Shown here: piece after piece, positions 33,441 to 42,122 of the stretch | Numbering within the stretch: position 1 is the first letter of the stretch | How the letters are laid out: each line of letters starts with the position of its first letter | Origin: Muribaculaceae bacterium | GTDB lineage: Bacteria > Bacteroidota > Bacteroidia > Bacteroidales > Muribaculaceae | Assembly: GCA_017405965.1 (NCBI GenBank) | Contig: JAFQZK010000009.1 | Location: 44,520 to 108,519 of the forward strand | DNA length: 64,000 bases | Direction: 5' to 3' | Translations under genes and position numbers: made by a program | The notes under the pieces: generated by a model | Databases searched by the model: none | Seen by the model: only the letters and a program-made list of their open reading frames with translations | Told to the model about the DNA's origin: nothing

Positions 33441-34943
33441 TTAAATCTGGCTATGTACCTCGTGTCCCTCGACAAAGATGGCGCTGAATGGCCTAGCCGG
33501 GCACACATACTCGCAAGTGCCACAGCCGATGCACATCGCGCTGTTCACGGCGGGCACCATGGGCGAGGATTCGTCATCAGGATTGCTGGCCACCATCATG
33601 ATGGCTCCAGCGGGACAATGGCGGGCACAGTTGCCGCAGCTCACGCCATCGGAGAGGACGATGCAGTTTTCCTTCACCCAGACGGCATGTCCAAGGATGG
33701 TCGAGGACTTCTCGGCAACGGTAATGGGCTTGATGGCACCGGTGGGACAAACCGTGGAGCACTCGACGCACTCGGGGCGGCATGCTCCGCGCTCGAAGCT
33801 CAATTCGGGCTGCATCAGGCGCATCGGGTCACTGGAGGGACGCAACACACCGTTGGGGCACTTGGCGACGCACAACTGACAGGCGGTGCAGTGCTGAGCG
33901 AAGTTGCGCGCGCTCACCGACCCGGGAGGCGTCAACGGCGTCGAGCGCTTGGCCGGCTTCTTGTCCTCGATGACGGCGAGACCGCCATCCACTTTCTTAG
34001 CAGCCTGAGCCAGGGCAATGTCGGCGCCCACGACGGCAGCACCGACCAGGAAGGCACGACGTGCCGTGTCGGCATTCTGCTCGACGGGCTTATCTCCCTC
34101 GACAGGTTGTACGGGCTGTGCCACGGCCTTGGGGTGTCCATAGTGGAGCGCCCCGAAGTTGCATTTCTCCAGGCAGTTGCCGCAGGTCACGCATCGCGTG
34201 TAGTCCACCTTATGGGTCTTGAAGTCGATGCAGGATGCCTTGCAGTTCTTGGTGCACAGGCTGCACGACTTGCACTTGTCGGCATCGAAATATACCTTGA
34301 ACCAAGAGAAACGCGCCAATTGGGCCAGGATGGTACCCACGGGGCAGATGGTGTTGCAATAGGTGCGTCCGCCGCGCCAAGCCAGCACAACAATGATGAT
34401 GAACGTAGCCAGGGCTATGATGAAGGTGGGCAGTGACTTCATCCACACGTCAACACTGTAGAACGTGTAGCTGTTCATGCGCTCGGCTATCGAGGCGAGC
34501 AGATTGTTGCCCCACTGATAAATCGGCAACAGCAGGTTGGTCACCATGCGGCCATAGCTGCTGTAAGGAGCCAGCAATGCCACCAACGAGTGGATGCCGG
34601 CGACAAAGGCGGCGATGAACAGCACCAGCACGCCGTAGCGCAGCCATCGCTTCTCGGGGCTGGCAGTGAAGCGGTTCTTCTTTCTCTTGCCGTGGATCCA
34701 CGACACGATGTCCTGGAAGATGCCCAGCGGACAGATAACCGAGCAATAGATGCGGCCGAAGATGAGCGTGAGCAGCACCAATGCCACGATAACCACCACG
34801 TTGAGCGCAAGCAGTGCAGGCAGGAACTGGATGCGTGCTGTCCACCCAAGGAAGTGATGCAGCGCCCCACTCACGTCAAGAAACAGCAGTGTCACCATGA
34901 TCATCATGATAGCCGCCAACGTAATGCGTATTTTCCTTAACAT
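33441..34943 (-). CDS. polytopic 4Fe-4S membrane protein (NapH/NosR-like)
   Basis: A 500-residue protein. The N-terminal half has about five membrane helices and two CxxxCP motifs at membrane borders (CSVICPLG and CNTICPVG), as in NapH/NosR/YccM-type quinol-linked electron carriers. Two ferredoxin-like sites follow (CKSCSLCTKNC and CVTCGNCLEKC). A TAT-like stretch (ARRAFLVGAAVVGAD) lies in the middle. The C-terminal half has four further clusters (CTACQLCVAKC, CRPECVECSTVC, CGNCARHC, CIGCGTCEYVC). The second half looks like a separate exported ferredoxin fused to the first. It probably passes electrons from the quinone pool to the Tat-exported reductase encoded next. Confidence 0.85.
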   Translation of the reverse strand: MLRKIRITLAAIMMIMVTLLFLDVSGALHHFLGWTARIQFLPALLALNVVVIVALVLLTLIFGRIYCSVICPLGIFQDIVSWIHGKRKKNRFTASPEKRWLRYGVLVLFIAAFVAGIHSLVALLAPYSSYGRMVTNLLLPIYQWGNNLLASIAERMNSYTFYSVDVWMKSLPTFIIALATFIIIVVLAWRGGRTYCNTICPVGTILAQLARFSWFKVYFDADKCKSCSLCTKNCKASCIDFKTHKVDYTRCVTCGNCLEKCNFGALHYGHPKAVAQPVQPVEGDKPVEQNADTARRAFLVGAAVVGADIALAQAAKKVDGGLAVIEDKKPAKRSTPLTPPGSVSARNFAQHCTACQLCVAKCPNGVLRPSSDPMRLMQPELSFERGACRPECVECSTVCPTGAIKPITVAEKSSTILGHAVWVKENCIVLSDGVSCGNCARHCPAGAIMMVASNPDDESSPMVPAVNSAMCIGCGTCEYVCPARPFSAIFVEGHEVHSQI

Positions 34944-35225
34944 AATGAGATAATTTTGGTCAAAAAGTAAATGTCGATTAGTCGAAAAGGCAAAATTAGT
35001 TAAAAAATCTCAGAGTTCCATCTTTTTGAACCATATTTTATTATATGATACTGATTCTGGCTACTGTCGGCAGCAATATCCCGCGCTAAGGCAACAATGT
35101 GCTAAGTTCTTGTTTTATAGATATTTATTATTGTCTATCATTTAAAAAGAATGTGCTGGAAGTGGTTGCACTTCCAGCACAATGTGATGACAAGAACAAA
35201 CTATTCTTGCCTTTTTCTCAGCTGA
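34944..35225. other. intergenic region with C10 protease terminator
   Basis: Contains a minus-strand TAATTTTG (34998-34991), a plausible -7 element for the Fe-S operon 48 bp upstream of its start; a CGCTAAGG/GCTAAG pair near 35084-35105; and the terminator at 35141-35182. No gene is seen. Confidence 0.55.
35141..35182 (-). terminator. intrinsic terminator of C10 protease gene
   Basis: A perfect 12-bp stem (GTGCTGGAAGTG at 35153-35164, complement at 35169-35180) with a GTTG loop, followed on the minus strand by ATTCTTTTTAAAT. It lies 44 bp after the protease stop. Confidence 0.9.
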
Positions 35226-36959
35226 TTACTCCTCGGGCAGAGACATCACGTAGCTGATGAGCATGGTAACATCAGTGATGTTGACCTCTGAATCCTCGTT
35301 CATGTTGGCAGCCTGCTCGTTGATCGTACCGACACCGTCACTCATCAAGTAGTTGAGGAGTGCAGTAACGTCGGAGATGTTCACCACGCCGTCACTATTC
35401 ACATCACCCAGGATGAAGGCAGGAGCGGGAGTGCCAACGGTGAAGGGAACGGGATCGTTAAAGAACCAGTTCCAGTCGTAGTTGTTGGGGAAGTAGGGCG
35501 ACCAAACAACAACATAATACTTCGTGCCGTCGGTCAGGTAATAGGAACCGCTGATGTCGATAGAAGCGGTCTCATTCTCCTGCAGGTCAACCTGAGCGGT
35601 TTGAGCTGTAGTGGCTACAGTATACTTGCCATCGTCACCCCTGGTAGCGAGAGCCCAGCGGATGGTACCCTGCCAGGGACCGCTGAGAGCCTTAACCTCA
35701 AACGAGCCGCGCACGTCGTTGGCAGGCATCAATTCGGCAGCATAGGTGGTACCGGTAACTACAACACCACCGTTCTCACCCTCCTCAGAGGGACGGATGC
35801 CCATGATAGCATACTGGTCGGCGTTGAAGCCTTCCTTGTACTCATCGTGCTCGTAGGGAGTATTACCGTAGATGCGCGGAGAGAGCAGGTCGAAGCTGAA
35901 CCAGCTGTTGTACTCCTCGGGCTGGAAGCCCCAGATGATGCGCACACGACCCTGAGAATCATAACCGTCCATCACGAAAGCGTGACCAACGTGTGCATTC
36001 TGGGTACCATCGTTGAGGACGGTCCTGTAACCGAAGTAGAGGACGGGACGACCCTCATCGAGCTCGGTGTAAACCATCTCACGCCAGTTAGCATCGGTGT
36101 AATTCTGCTTCTGCAAGAACTGCATGTTGGGGTTGTAGTCGAAATAAGCAACCATACCCTTGATGATCTGATCATAGCTTACATTGGTGCTGCTGGTCGA
36201 GAATCTGGCTTGGAAGGCAACAGCGATATCATAAATCATCTGGGCGCAATCCTGCCAATTGCTAGAAGTCTCGGTATAAGCATTCTTCATGTTGCGGTAC
36301 TTGTAGCTGTGGTTGAAGTTGGCCGTAGCGGTTTTCTCTTCGTTACCCAGCATGTAGTGGAAGGTGTTCGAGCCGTTACCATAGGCGGGGAACTGCAAAC
36401 CCTTCAAGATGTGAGCGACAGCGATGGGCACGCAACCAGCATAGCAGTGCTCTCCGTTATAGGTGGGGAAGTAGTTGTTGTAGGGAGCAAACTGATGCCA
36501 GTGGGGACCCTCACCATACTCGTTCAAGAACATGGGAGCCACACCCTCGGGGTTCATCTTGATCGAAGGGGTCTTAGCAACAGCCAAATTGGGATAGTGA
36601 CGCATCGACTCCAGGCTCACCTGGTAGAGCTTAAGCATCTGCTTCATGGGCTCGGGAGCGTTGTAGAAGTTGAACGAGCCACGGTCGCTGTAAGCCAAAA
36701 CGGCATCGGTCATGTCGTCACCGGCAACGATCACGTAACCCTGACCGCCATCACGGTTGAACACATAGTAGTCGTTCTGACCCATCAAATTACGGCCCAC
36801 ATAGTTCAAGTTCATCTTGACGTTAGAAGCATTGAGCTTGGTGGGGCTAACAAACTGCTGCTGAGCGATGGCCTTGGCCTGGTCGGCAGTAATGATCTTG
36901 GCGTCAATGCCCTGGGCGCACAACACCAACACAGATAACAGGAATAAAATCTTCTTCAT
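35226..36959 (-). CDS. secreted C10 cysteine protease with dockerin repeats
   Basis: A 577-residue member of the streptopain/interpain (C10) family. A signal peptide (residues 1-20) is followed by a Spi_C10-like inhibitory propeptide (about 21-140). The papain-like domain has the catalytic Cys176 in YAGCVPIAVAHI and His326 in HVGHAFVMDGYD, with WGF near 343. A beta-rich region (about 385-505) follows. Two EF-hand-like dockerin type I repeats lie at the C-terminus (GDVNSDGVVNISDVTALLNYL and NMNEDSEVNITDVTMLISYV). The enzyme should be secreted as a zymogen; the homologue in Prevotella intermedia degrades host proteins. It has a consensus promoter (37140-37170) and its own terminator. Confidence 0.93.
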   Translation of the reverse strand: MKKILFLLSVLVLCAQGIDAKIITADQAKAIAQQQFVSPTKLNASNVKMNLNYVGRNLMGQNDYYVFNRDGGQGYVIVAGDDMTDAVLAYSDRGSFNFYNAPEPMKQMLKLYQVSLESMRHYPNLAVAKTPSIKMNPEGVAPMFLNEYGEGPHWHQFAPYNNYFPTYNGEHCYAGCVPIAVAHILKGLQFPAYGNGSNTFHYMLGNEEKTATANFNHSYKYRNMKNAYTETSSNWQDCAQMIYDIAVAFQARFSTSSTNVSYDQIIKGMVAYFDYNPNMQFLQKQNYTDANWREMVYTELDEGRPVLYFGYRTVLNDGTQNAHVGHAFVMDGYDSQGRVRIIWGFQPEEYNSWFSFDLLSPRIYGNTPYEHDEYKEGFNADQYAIMGIRPSEEGENGGVVVTGTTYAAELMPANDVRGSFEVKALSGPWQGTIRWALATRGDDGKYTVATTAQTAQVDLQENETASIDISGSYYLTDGTKYYVVVWSPYFPNNYDWNWFFNDPVPFTVGTPAPAFILGDVNSDGVVNISDVTALLNYLMSDGVGTINEQAANMNEDSEVNITDVTMLISYVMSLPEE

Positions 36960-37139
36960 AAAACTATCTTAATTAATACGTTAATAATACTCGCGATTAT
37001 AGAAGAATAATGCTATTCAAATGGTAATTTGAATGGTAATAATATGGCTATCAAAAATCTCATCGAGGCCAACCACATGCCATCACTTGTCGGGTTGCAT
37101 AATTGATTATACCTCACCAGTTATCTAGCTTAATTGCTG

Positions 37140-37170
37140 CAAAGATAGTTACACATCTTGAAAAAACAAA
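37140..37170 (-). promoter_or_regulatory. consensus promoter of C10 protease gene
   Basis: On the minus strand TTTG (37170-37167), a 19-bp spacer and TATCTTTG (37147-37140). The resulting leader would be about 175 nt. Confidence 0.8.
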
Positions 37171-37234
37171 ATTTTAGCCACAAAAACTAATAAAAATCCA
37201 ACTAATTTCCATCTATTTTAGCAGAAAGACGGAA

Positions 37235-37300
37235 AAAATAAGCACCACGTTTCCCAACGTAGTGCTCACTTAGGATGAATAGTATTAATATTTCCAACTT
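37235..37300 (-). ncRNA. candidate short RNA (~65 nt)
   Basis: A consensus promoter (TTTG 37336-37333, 19-bp spacer, TACCTTTG 37313-37306) fires towards a hairpin 40 bp away: AGCACTACGT pairing with ACGTGGTGCT (37266-37241, one mismatch), followed by TATTTTTTCC. The distance leaves no room for a protein. The product would be an RNA of about 60-65 nt with a terminator hairpin at its 3' end. This is a prediction from signals only. Confidence 0.5.
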
Positions 37301-37305
37301 TGCTG

Positions 37306-37336
37306 CAAAGGTATAGCCTTTATTTTGACTACCAAA
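37306..37336 (-). promoter_or_regulatory. consensus promoter of candidate short RNA
   Basis: TTTG (37336-37333), a 19-bp spacer and TACCTTTG (37313-37306) on the minus strand; a full match to the Bacteroidetes consensus with no ORF behind it. Confidence 0.75.
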
Positions 37337-37387
37337 ATATATTGTGCAAAAATTTGTTATTTTTAGTTAACTGTTTTAGGTAGTATG

Positions 37388-37424
37388 CAAAAAATTGGGA
37401 ATTCCGTCGGAACTCCCAATTTTA
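37388..37424 (-). terminator. intrinsic terminator of M6 protease gene 1
   Basis: A 12-bp stem with one mismatch (TTGGGAATTCCG and CGGAACTCCCAA) followed on the minus strand by TTTTTTGC, about 95 bp after the M6 stop. Confidence 0.8.
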
Positions 37425-37519
37425 TTAGCAAGTATCTCAGAAACCGTTACTTGAGCAACAGTTGTGGCCTCCTGCGGGGCCGAGCTGCCTCAGTATCTAA
37501 GGCACCAAGATATTCCAGA

Positions 37520-39775
37520 TCACTCGGTTGCGCTCATGATCATGTTGATGAGCATGGTCAAGTCGGTAATCGAGATATCATCATCGTCGCTCAGGTCGGC
37601 AGCATCGACGTTAATCTCGATGGCGCCTTCACTCATGATGTAATTGATGAGCATGGTCACGTCGGTGATTTCGACTTTACCGTTACCGTCAACATCGCCA
37701 GGGATGAAGTCGGGTTCCTCGGGCTCGGGTGTCCAAGTGTTCTCGTAGCAAATCTCGATATCGTCGATGTAGCAGTACTCCGTCGAGCTGCCCTGGCACT
37801 TGAGGCGGAGCATGATGGGCGTGTTAGTGGGCAGTGAGGTAATCGTAGCCGAAGCCTCGGTACCGGCAGCAAGATAGAAGTCATAGGGATAAGTGTCCAG
37901 ACTCCTCCAGCGGCCACCGTTGTTGTTAGAATACTGCGGCGTGATGTAAACGCCCGTTGAAGTGGGATTGTAGATCTTGAAGCGCACAACCTTGGGAATC
38001 TTGTTCAGGTTCTCGGCGGTGTTGAAGTAGCTGCCGTTCTTCATGGCAACGACGTGTCCGTTACCCACGTGGGCGGTGTCCACAACAGCACAGTTGTAGA
38101 AGTCCCAGGTAGCATAGACACCAGCTACACCGCGCTCGTTGAGGGTAGCGCCAACGGGCATTTTCTCAAAGGTCTCGATAGAGCTCTTGGAGTTGTCCCT
38201 CACCACATCAAAGGTGATGATGCTGTCGGCCTCGGCGATGTTGGTGAAAGCATATTGGCTCAACTTTCCGTCCCAGGTGCGCAGGTTGGGCTGCGTCGCG
38301 TTAGAAATCGAGGTGACATTGGACGTGCCGGGGAAGGGATCACGCGGGCTGTCGCTCATGCCGTTGAAGTTGGCGCGGAGCAACTCATAGTAATTGTGGT
38401 TGGGGTCGGAATTGACCAGGTTGTTCTCCCAAACAGCGACATTGGTCGAGTCAACACGCCAGATGAGCATGCCGGGACCGGTAAGGTTCTTATCCCACTT
38501 CACGCGCTGACGGTTCTCGATAATGAAGTACTCTTTCTTATTAGCGGTGTTCAGGCGATAACCCGTGTTGCTTGATTCAAGAACAGGCACAGTGACGGTG
38601 CCCTCGCCCTCGATGAGGACGGGCTGAGCAAAGCCAAGCGCATAGCGCTCGAACAGGCTGTAGCCAACGGGGTTGCGTCCGGTGTTGTTCTTGAAGCCGC
38701 TGGCCATGATGGACCAGGTCAAGGGATAGGCGTGGTTGGTGCCGCCACTGCCAGTACCATCGGTATCATAGAAGTCGGGCAGACCCAGGCAATGGCTGAA
38801 CTCGTGGCAGATGGTGCCGATGCCGGCGATGCTGCCCAATGAGATAAAGTCGCCCTGCGCACCCATCATACTGGTTGAGCAGGCATAGAGGCTGAAGTTC
38901 ACACCATCAAGGACGGGAGACTGCACGAAATCCTTCATGTGGGGCCAGAGGTAGTCGCGGTTGTTGTCGCTGTGGTCCGAGCCGTAACCTGCAACCAGGA
39001 AGAAGACCATGTCGACAGTGCCGTCCTCGTCGGTGTCATACTGGCTGAAGTCCACATCGGCGTCAACGGCCTCGAGGGCAGCGAAGAAGATGGAATCGCA
39101 ACGGAACTGATGGGCGTCGGTGCTGGCGAAGGGAACATCGATCGGGCCCAGGATGTCGAAATGGGGGTCGAACTGCTTGAACGAGTTGTCGTAGTAATAG
39201 TCACGCACACTGCCCATGCAGTCAACCTTGGTTCCTGCGGGAAGCGTGAAGCCCTTGTAGTCATGGCCGTTGATCATCTCGTCGTAGAAACCATAGGGGG
39301 TGTAGTTGGACGGAGTGCAATCTTCAAACGTGATGTCGGTGTAGTTGATCAGGACGATCAAGCCGCGGAACTTGCTGTAGTCCATGTGGCCACCATGGCC
39401 GATGCCACGAATCAAGTTGTTGCGGTGGTTCTTCAGTTTCTTGCCATTCTGAACCATGGCGGGACTGGTCAGCCCCTTAGGCACGCCGGCAAGGTAGGCG
39501 CGGTCGGCAGCGGTGCGTTCGTTGCGAGCAATGCATTTGCTGGCAACCAGGTTGCTGCCGTCGAGGCGGGCGTAGGTGTAGTATCCTGCCTCGTTCTTGA
39601 CAATCGTGTATCCATCCTCGGTGGTCAGGTAGTTAAAGAACTCGTCACCATGCAGAATCACGGTAAGCTTAGTACCATCGGGTTGGGTAATCTGTCCGGG
39701 TGTCGGATCGGCGGGAACGGCCTGCAATGTCAGACACATCAATCCCAATACAAATAGTGATAAAAACTTTCTCAT
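37520..39775 (-). CDS. secreted M6 metalloprotease with dockerin repeats (copy 1)
   Basis: A 751-residue M6 (immune inhibitor A-like) metalloprotease. A signal peptide (1-19) is followed by a prodomain with the family start PADPTPGQITQPDGT. The catalytic zinc site is HExxHxxGxPD as His324-Glu325-x2-His328-x2-Gly331-x2-Asp334 (CHEFSHCLGLPDFYD). A beta-sandwich region (about 500-685) is followed by two dockerin type I repeats (GDVDGNGKVEITDVTMLINYI and DLSDDDDISITDLTMLINMI). It should be exported, with the dockerin part binding calcium. It is one of three tandem paralogues; this one has a 123-bp gap upstream and a strong terminator. Confidence 0.92.
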   Translation of the reverse strand: MRKFLSLFVLGLMCLTLQAVPADPTPGQITQPDGTKLTVILHGDEFFNYLTTEDGYTIVKNEAGYYTYARLDGSNLVASKCIARNERTAADRAYLAGVPKGLTSPAMVQNGKKLKNHRNNLIRGIGHGGHMDYSKFRGLIVLINYTDITFEDCTPSNYTPYGFYDEMINGHDYKGFTLPAGTKVDCMGSVRDYYYDNSFKQFDPHFDILGPIDVPFASTDAHQFRCDSIFFAALEAVDADVDFSQYDTDEDGTVDMVFFLVAGYGSDHSDNNRDYLWPHMKDFVQSPVLDGVNFSLYACSTSMMGAQGDFISLGSIAGIGTICHEFSHCLGLPDFYDTDGTGSGGTNHAYPLTWSIMASGFKNNTGRNPVGYSLFERYALGFAQPVLIEGEGTVTVPVLESSNTGYRLNTANKKEYFIIENRQRVKWDKNLTGPGMLIWRVDSTNVAVWENNLVNSDPNHNYYELLRANFNGMSDSPRDPFPGTSNVTSISNATQPNLRTWDGKLSQYAFTNIAEADSIITFDVVRDNSKSSIETFEKMPVGATLNERGVAGVYATWDFYNCAVVDTAHVGNGHVVAMKNGSYFNTAENLNKIPKVVRFKIYNPTSTGVYITPQYSNNNGGRWRSLDTYPYDFYLAAGTEASATITSLPTNTPIMLRLKCQGSSTEYCYIDDIEICYENTWTPEPEEPDFIPGDVDGNGKVEITDVTMLINYIMSEGAIEINVDAADLSDDDDISITDLTMLINMIMSATE

Positions 39776-39898
39776 AATTTTAAAGCCAGTTAAATACTAA
39801 AAGTTAATTATACAATAGTGTGATAGTGTTCACTCGATAAAGATATATATTTTAATGTGTTGATTTCATGGTATTAGATTTCTTGGGGAGAGGTCGTA

Positions 39899-42094
39899 TC
39901 AACCTTTCAGTATCAGGTCGATGACCATGTTCACGTCGGCGATGTTGACCTCGCCGTCGTCGTTGACGTCGGCTTTCAACTTAGCCGTGTTGCCGGTCCC
40001 CGAGAGAATCAGGTCGATGAGGAGATTGACATCGGCAATGTTCACCTCGCCGTCTCCGTCCACATCACCCATCAAAGGCTCGGGCCAAGTGTCCTTGTAG
40101 AACATCTTGATGTCATCCAGGTAACAGCAAGCCTTGGAACTACCGGCAATCTCGTTGAATCGCAGCATGACGGGAGCATCAAGTTCCAGTCTCACCATGG
40201 CCGACTCGCTTGAATTGGCGAGCACGGTAATCTGTCCCTCGGCGGGCGACTTCCAGGTCTCGCCGTTATCGGTGGAGTAAGAGAACTTGAACTTGGCCTC
40301 GGTCGAGGTCGGGTTGCGGACCACAAAGCGAATCATATAGGGATTCTCACGGATTGCGGTCGATGTCGTGATTTGGGACGGTTTTTTCATCCCGACGGCT
40401 TTACCGCCGTTCTCATCAGTCACAACCGAGCATTTCACGAAGTCCCATCGGGTGAAAGAGCCTTGTACCCCCGTTGCGCTCTGATCGTCGGTTTCGGGCA
40501 TCTGTTCAAAGTCCTCGACAACGGTCAATATCGAGTTGTCTTCCTCGACATTCACCGTGATGATGCCATCGGCCTCGACAATATTGGTCAAGGCATAGTC
40601 ATTGAAACTCTTGTCCCAAGTGAGCAGGCTGGGATAGGTGAAATTGGTGAGGGAGGTCACGCCCGATGCGCCAGGGAATGGGTCATAGTTGGTGTCGCCA
40701 TTCCTGTAGTCGGCACGCAGCAGCTCATAGTACATATGGTTAGGATTGCAGTTCACCTCGTTGTTCCACCAGATGCGTGCGTTGGTGGAGTCCACCCTTG
40801 CCACCAACATACCATGACCGGGGAGATACCTGTCCCACTTGCCCGCCTGACGGTTCTCGATGAGGAAGAACTCGTTCTCGTTAGGCGTGTCGAGGCGGTA
40901 GCCGACGTTGCTCTCGTCGAGCGGCTCAATCTCCAGCGTGCCAGCAGCATTGATCATGACAGGCGTAGTGAATCCCAACGCATAGCGCTCATAGAGGCTG
41001 TATCCCACGGGGTTGCGGCCATAGTTGTTGCCGCTGCCGCCAGCCATGATAGACCACTCACCAGGGTTGCGGCTCTCGCCACCGCTGCCGCTGTAGTCGG
41101 TGTCGTAGAGGTCAGGCAGACCCAATACATGACCGAACTCGTGGCAGAAGGTGCCGATGCCGTTGACATCGTTGTAATAACCGGCCCAACCGGCGATTTC
41201 GGTCGAGCAGGCATACAGGCCGAACCTCACGCCGTCGATTGCCGGAGTCCTGAAGAGGTAGTACATATGGGGCCACAACAGGTTCTCGTCGTTGCCGCTG
41301 TAATTTGACGACAATCCGGCCACGAGGAAGAACACCATGTCCACATATCCGTCTCCATCGGTGTCATAGTCGCTGTAATTCACGAGTGAATCGGCAGCCT
41401 GGAGAGCCGCATTGAAGATCATCTCGCTATTGTTTGTACCTTGATGCTGGGTCGAAGTGTAATTGACAGTAACCGGTCCCACTACATCAAACACCGGGTC
41501 AAAGATGTGTGCCGAGTTGTCATAGAAATAGTCGCGCACACTGCCGGTCATCCTCACGTGACGGCCATTGAGGGTGTAACCCGTGTAGTCGTGGGTATTG
41601 ACCATATCATCGTAGAACTCACCGGCATTGGGCATCGTGAACTTCTTGTCGGTGTAATTGATCAGGATGATCAGTCCGCGGAAGTTGTCATAATCCATCA
41701 GTCCGTCGGCCCCGACACGACGCATCGCACCGTTACGGCGGCTGAGTTTCATCGCGCCGGACTGTGCCTGAGCGTCACTGGTCAGGCCCTTGGGCACATT
41801 GGCAAGAAAAGCGCGGTCGGCCGCCGTGCGTTGTGCCTTGTCATGGGCGATAACGCCACTGGAAACGAGGTAGCCACCATCGAGACGGGCATAGGTGTAA
41901 AAGCCCGCCGTGTTCTTGACAACGGTGTAGCCGTCGGCTGTGGTGGTGAAATGGAAAAACTCATCACCATGCAGTGCCACGGTCAGCACCGACCCGTCGG
42001 GTTGAGTCACTCTCACAGGAGTGGGATCGGCAGGAATGGCGCGCCCCGTGAGGCACACCAAAGCCAGCAACAATAAACAAAGATTTTTCTTCAT
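39899..42094 (-). CDS. secreted M6 metalloprotease with dockerin repeats (copy 2)
   Basis: A 731-residue paralogue of the flanking M6 genes. It has a signal peptide (1-20), the same PADPTPVRVTQPDGS prodomain start, and the zinc site His318-Glu319-x2-His322-x2-Gly325-x2-Asp328 (CHEFGHVLGLPDLYD). The C-terminal repeats (GDVDGDGEVNIADVNLLIDLI and DVNDDGEVNIADVNMVIDLI) are nearly identical to each other and richer in Asp and Gly than in copy 1. It starts 28 bp after the stop of copy 3, so copies 3 and 2 are in one operon. Confidence 0.92.
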   Translation of the reverse strand: MKKNLCLLLLALVCLTGRAIPADPTPVRVTQPDGSVLTVALHGDEFFHFTTTADGYTVVKNTAGFYTYARLDGGYLVSSGVIAHDKAQRTAADRAFLANVPKGLTSDAQAQSGAMKLSRRNGAMRRVGADGLMDYDNFRGLIILINYTDKKFTMPNAGEFYDDMVNTHDYTGYTLNGRHVRMTGSVRDYFYDNSAHIFDPVFDVVGPVTVNYTSTQHQGTNNSEMIFNAALQAADSLVNYSDYDTDGDGYVDMVFFLVAGLSSNYSGNDENLLWPHMYYLFRTPAIDGVRFGLYACSTEIAGWAGYYNDVNGIGTFCHEFGHVLGLPDLYDTDYSGSGGESRNPGEWSIMAGGSGNNYGRNPVGYSLYERYALGFTTPVMINAAGTLEIEPLDESNVGYRLDTPNENEFFLIENRQAGKWDRYLPGHGMLVARVDSTNARIWWNNEVNCNPNHMYYELLRADYRNGDTNYDPFPGASGVTSLTNFTYPSLLTWDKSFNDYALTNIVEADGIITVNVEEDNSILTVVEDFEQMPETDDQSATGVQGSFTRWDFVKCSVVTDENGGKAVGMKKPSQITTSTAIRENPYMIRFVVRNPTSTEAKFKFSYSTDNGETWKSPAEGQITVLANSSESAMVRLELDAPVMLRFNEIAGSSKACCYLDDIKMFYKDTWPEPLMGDVDGDGEVNIADVNLLIDLILSGTGNTAKLKADVNDDGEVNIADVNMVIDLILKG

Positions 42095-42122
42095 AGCTAT
42101 GATATATACTTGAATGGTTTAA

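Larger units (their letters stand above)
36960..37519. other. long leader region: two promoters, two terminators
   Basis: The 560-bp gap holds, from right to left on the minus strand: the M6 terminator (37388-37424); a consensus promoter (37336-37306) followed closely by an intrinsic terminator (37266-37235); then the C10 promoter (37170-37140) and a roughly 175-nt leader. No protein gene is visible. Confidence 0.7.
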
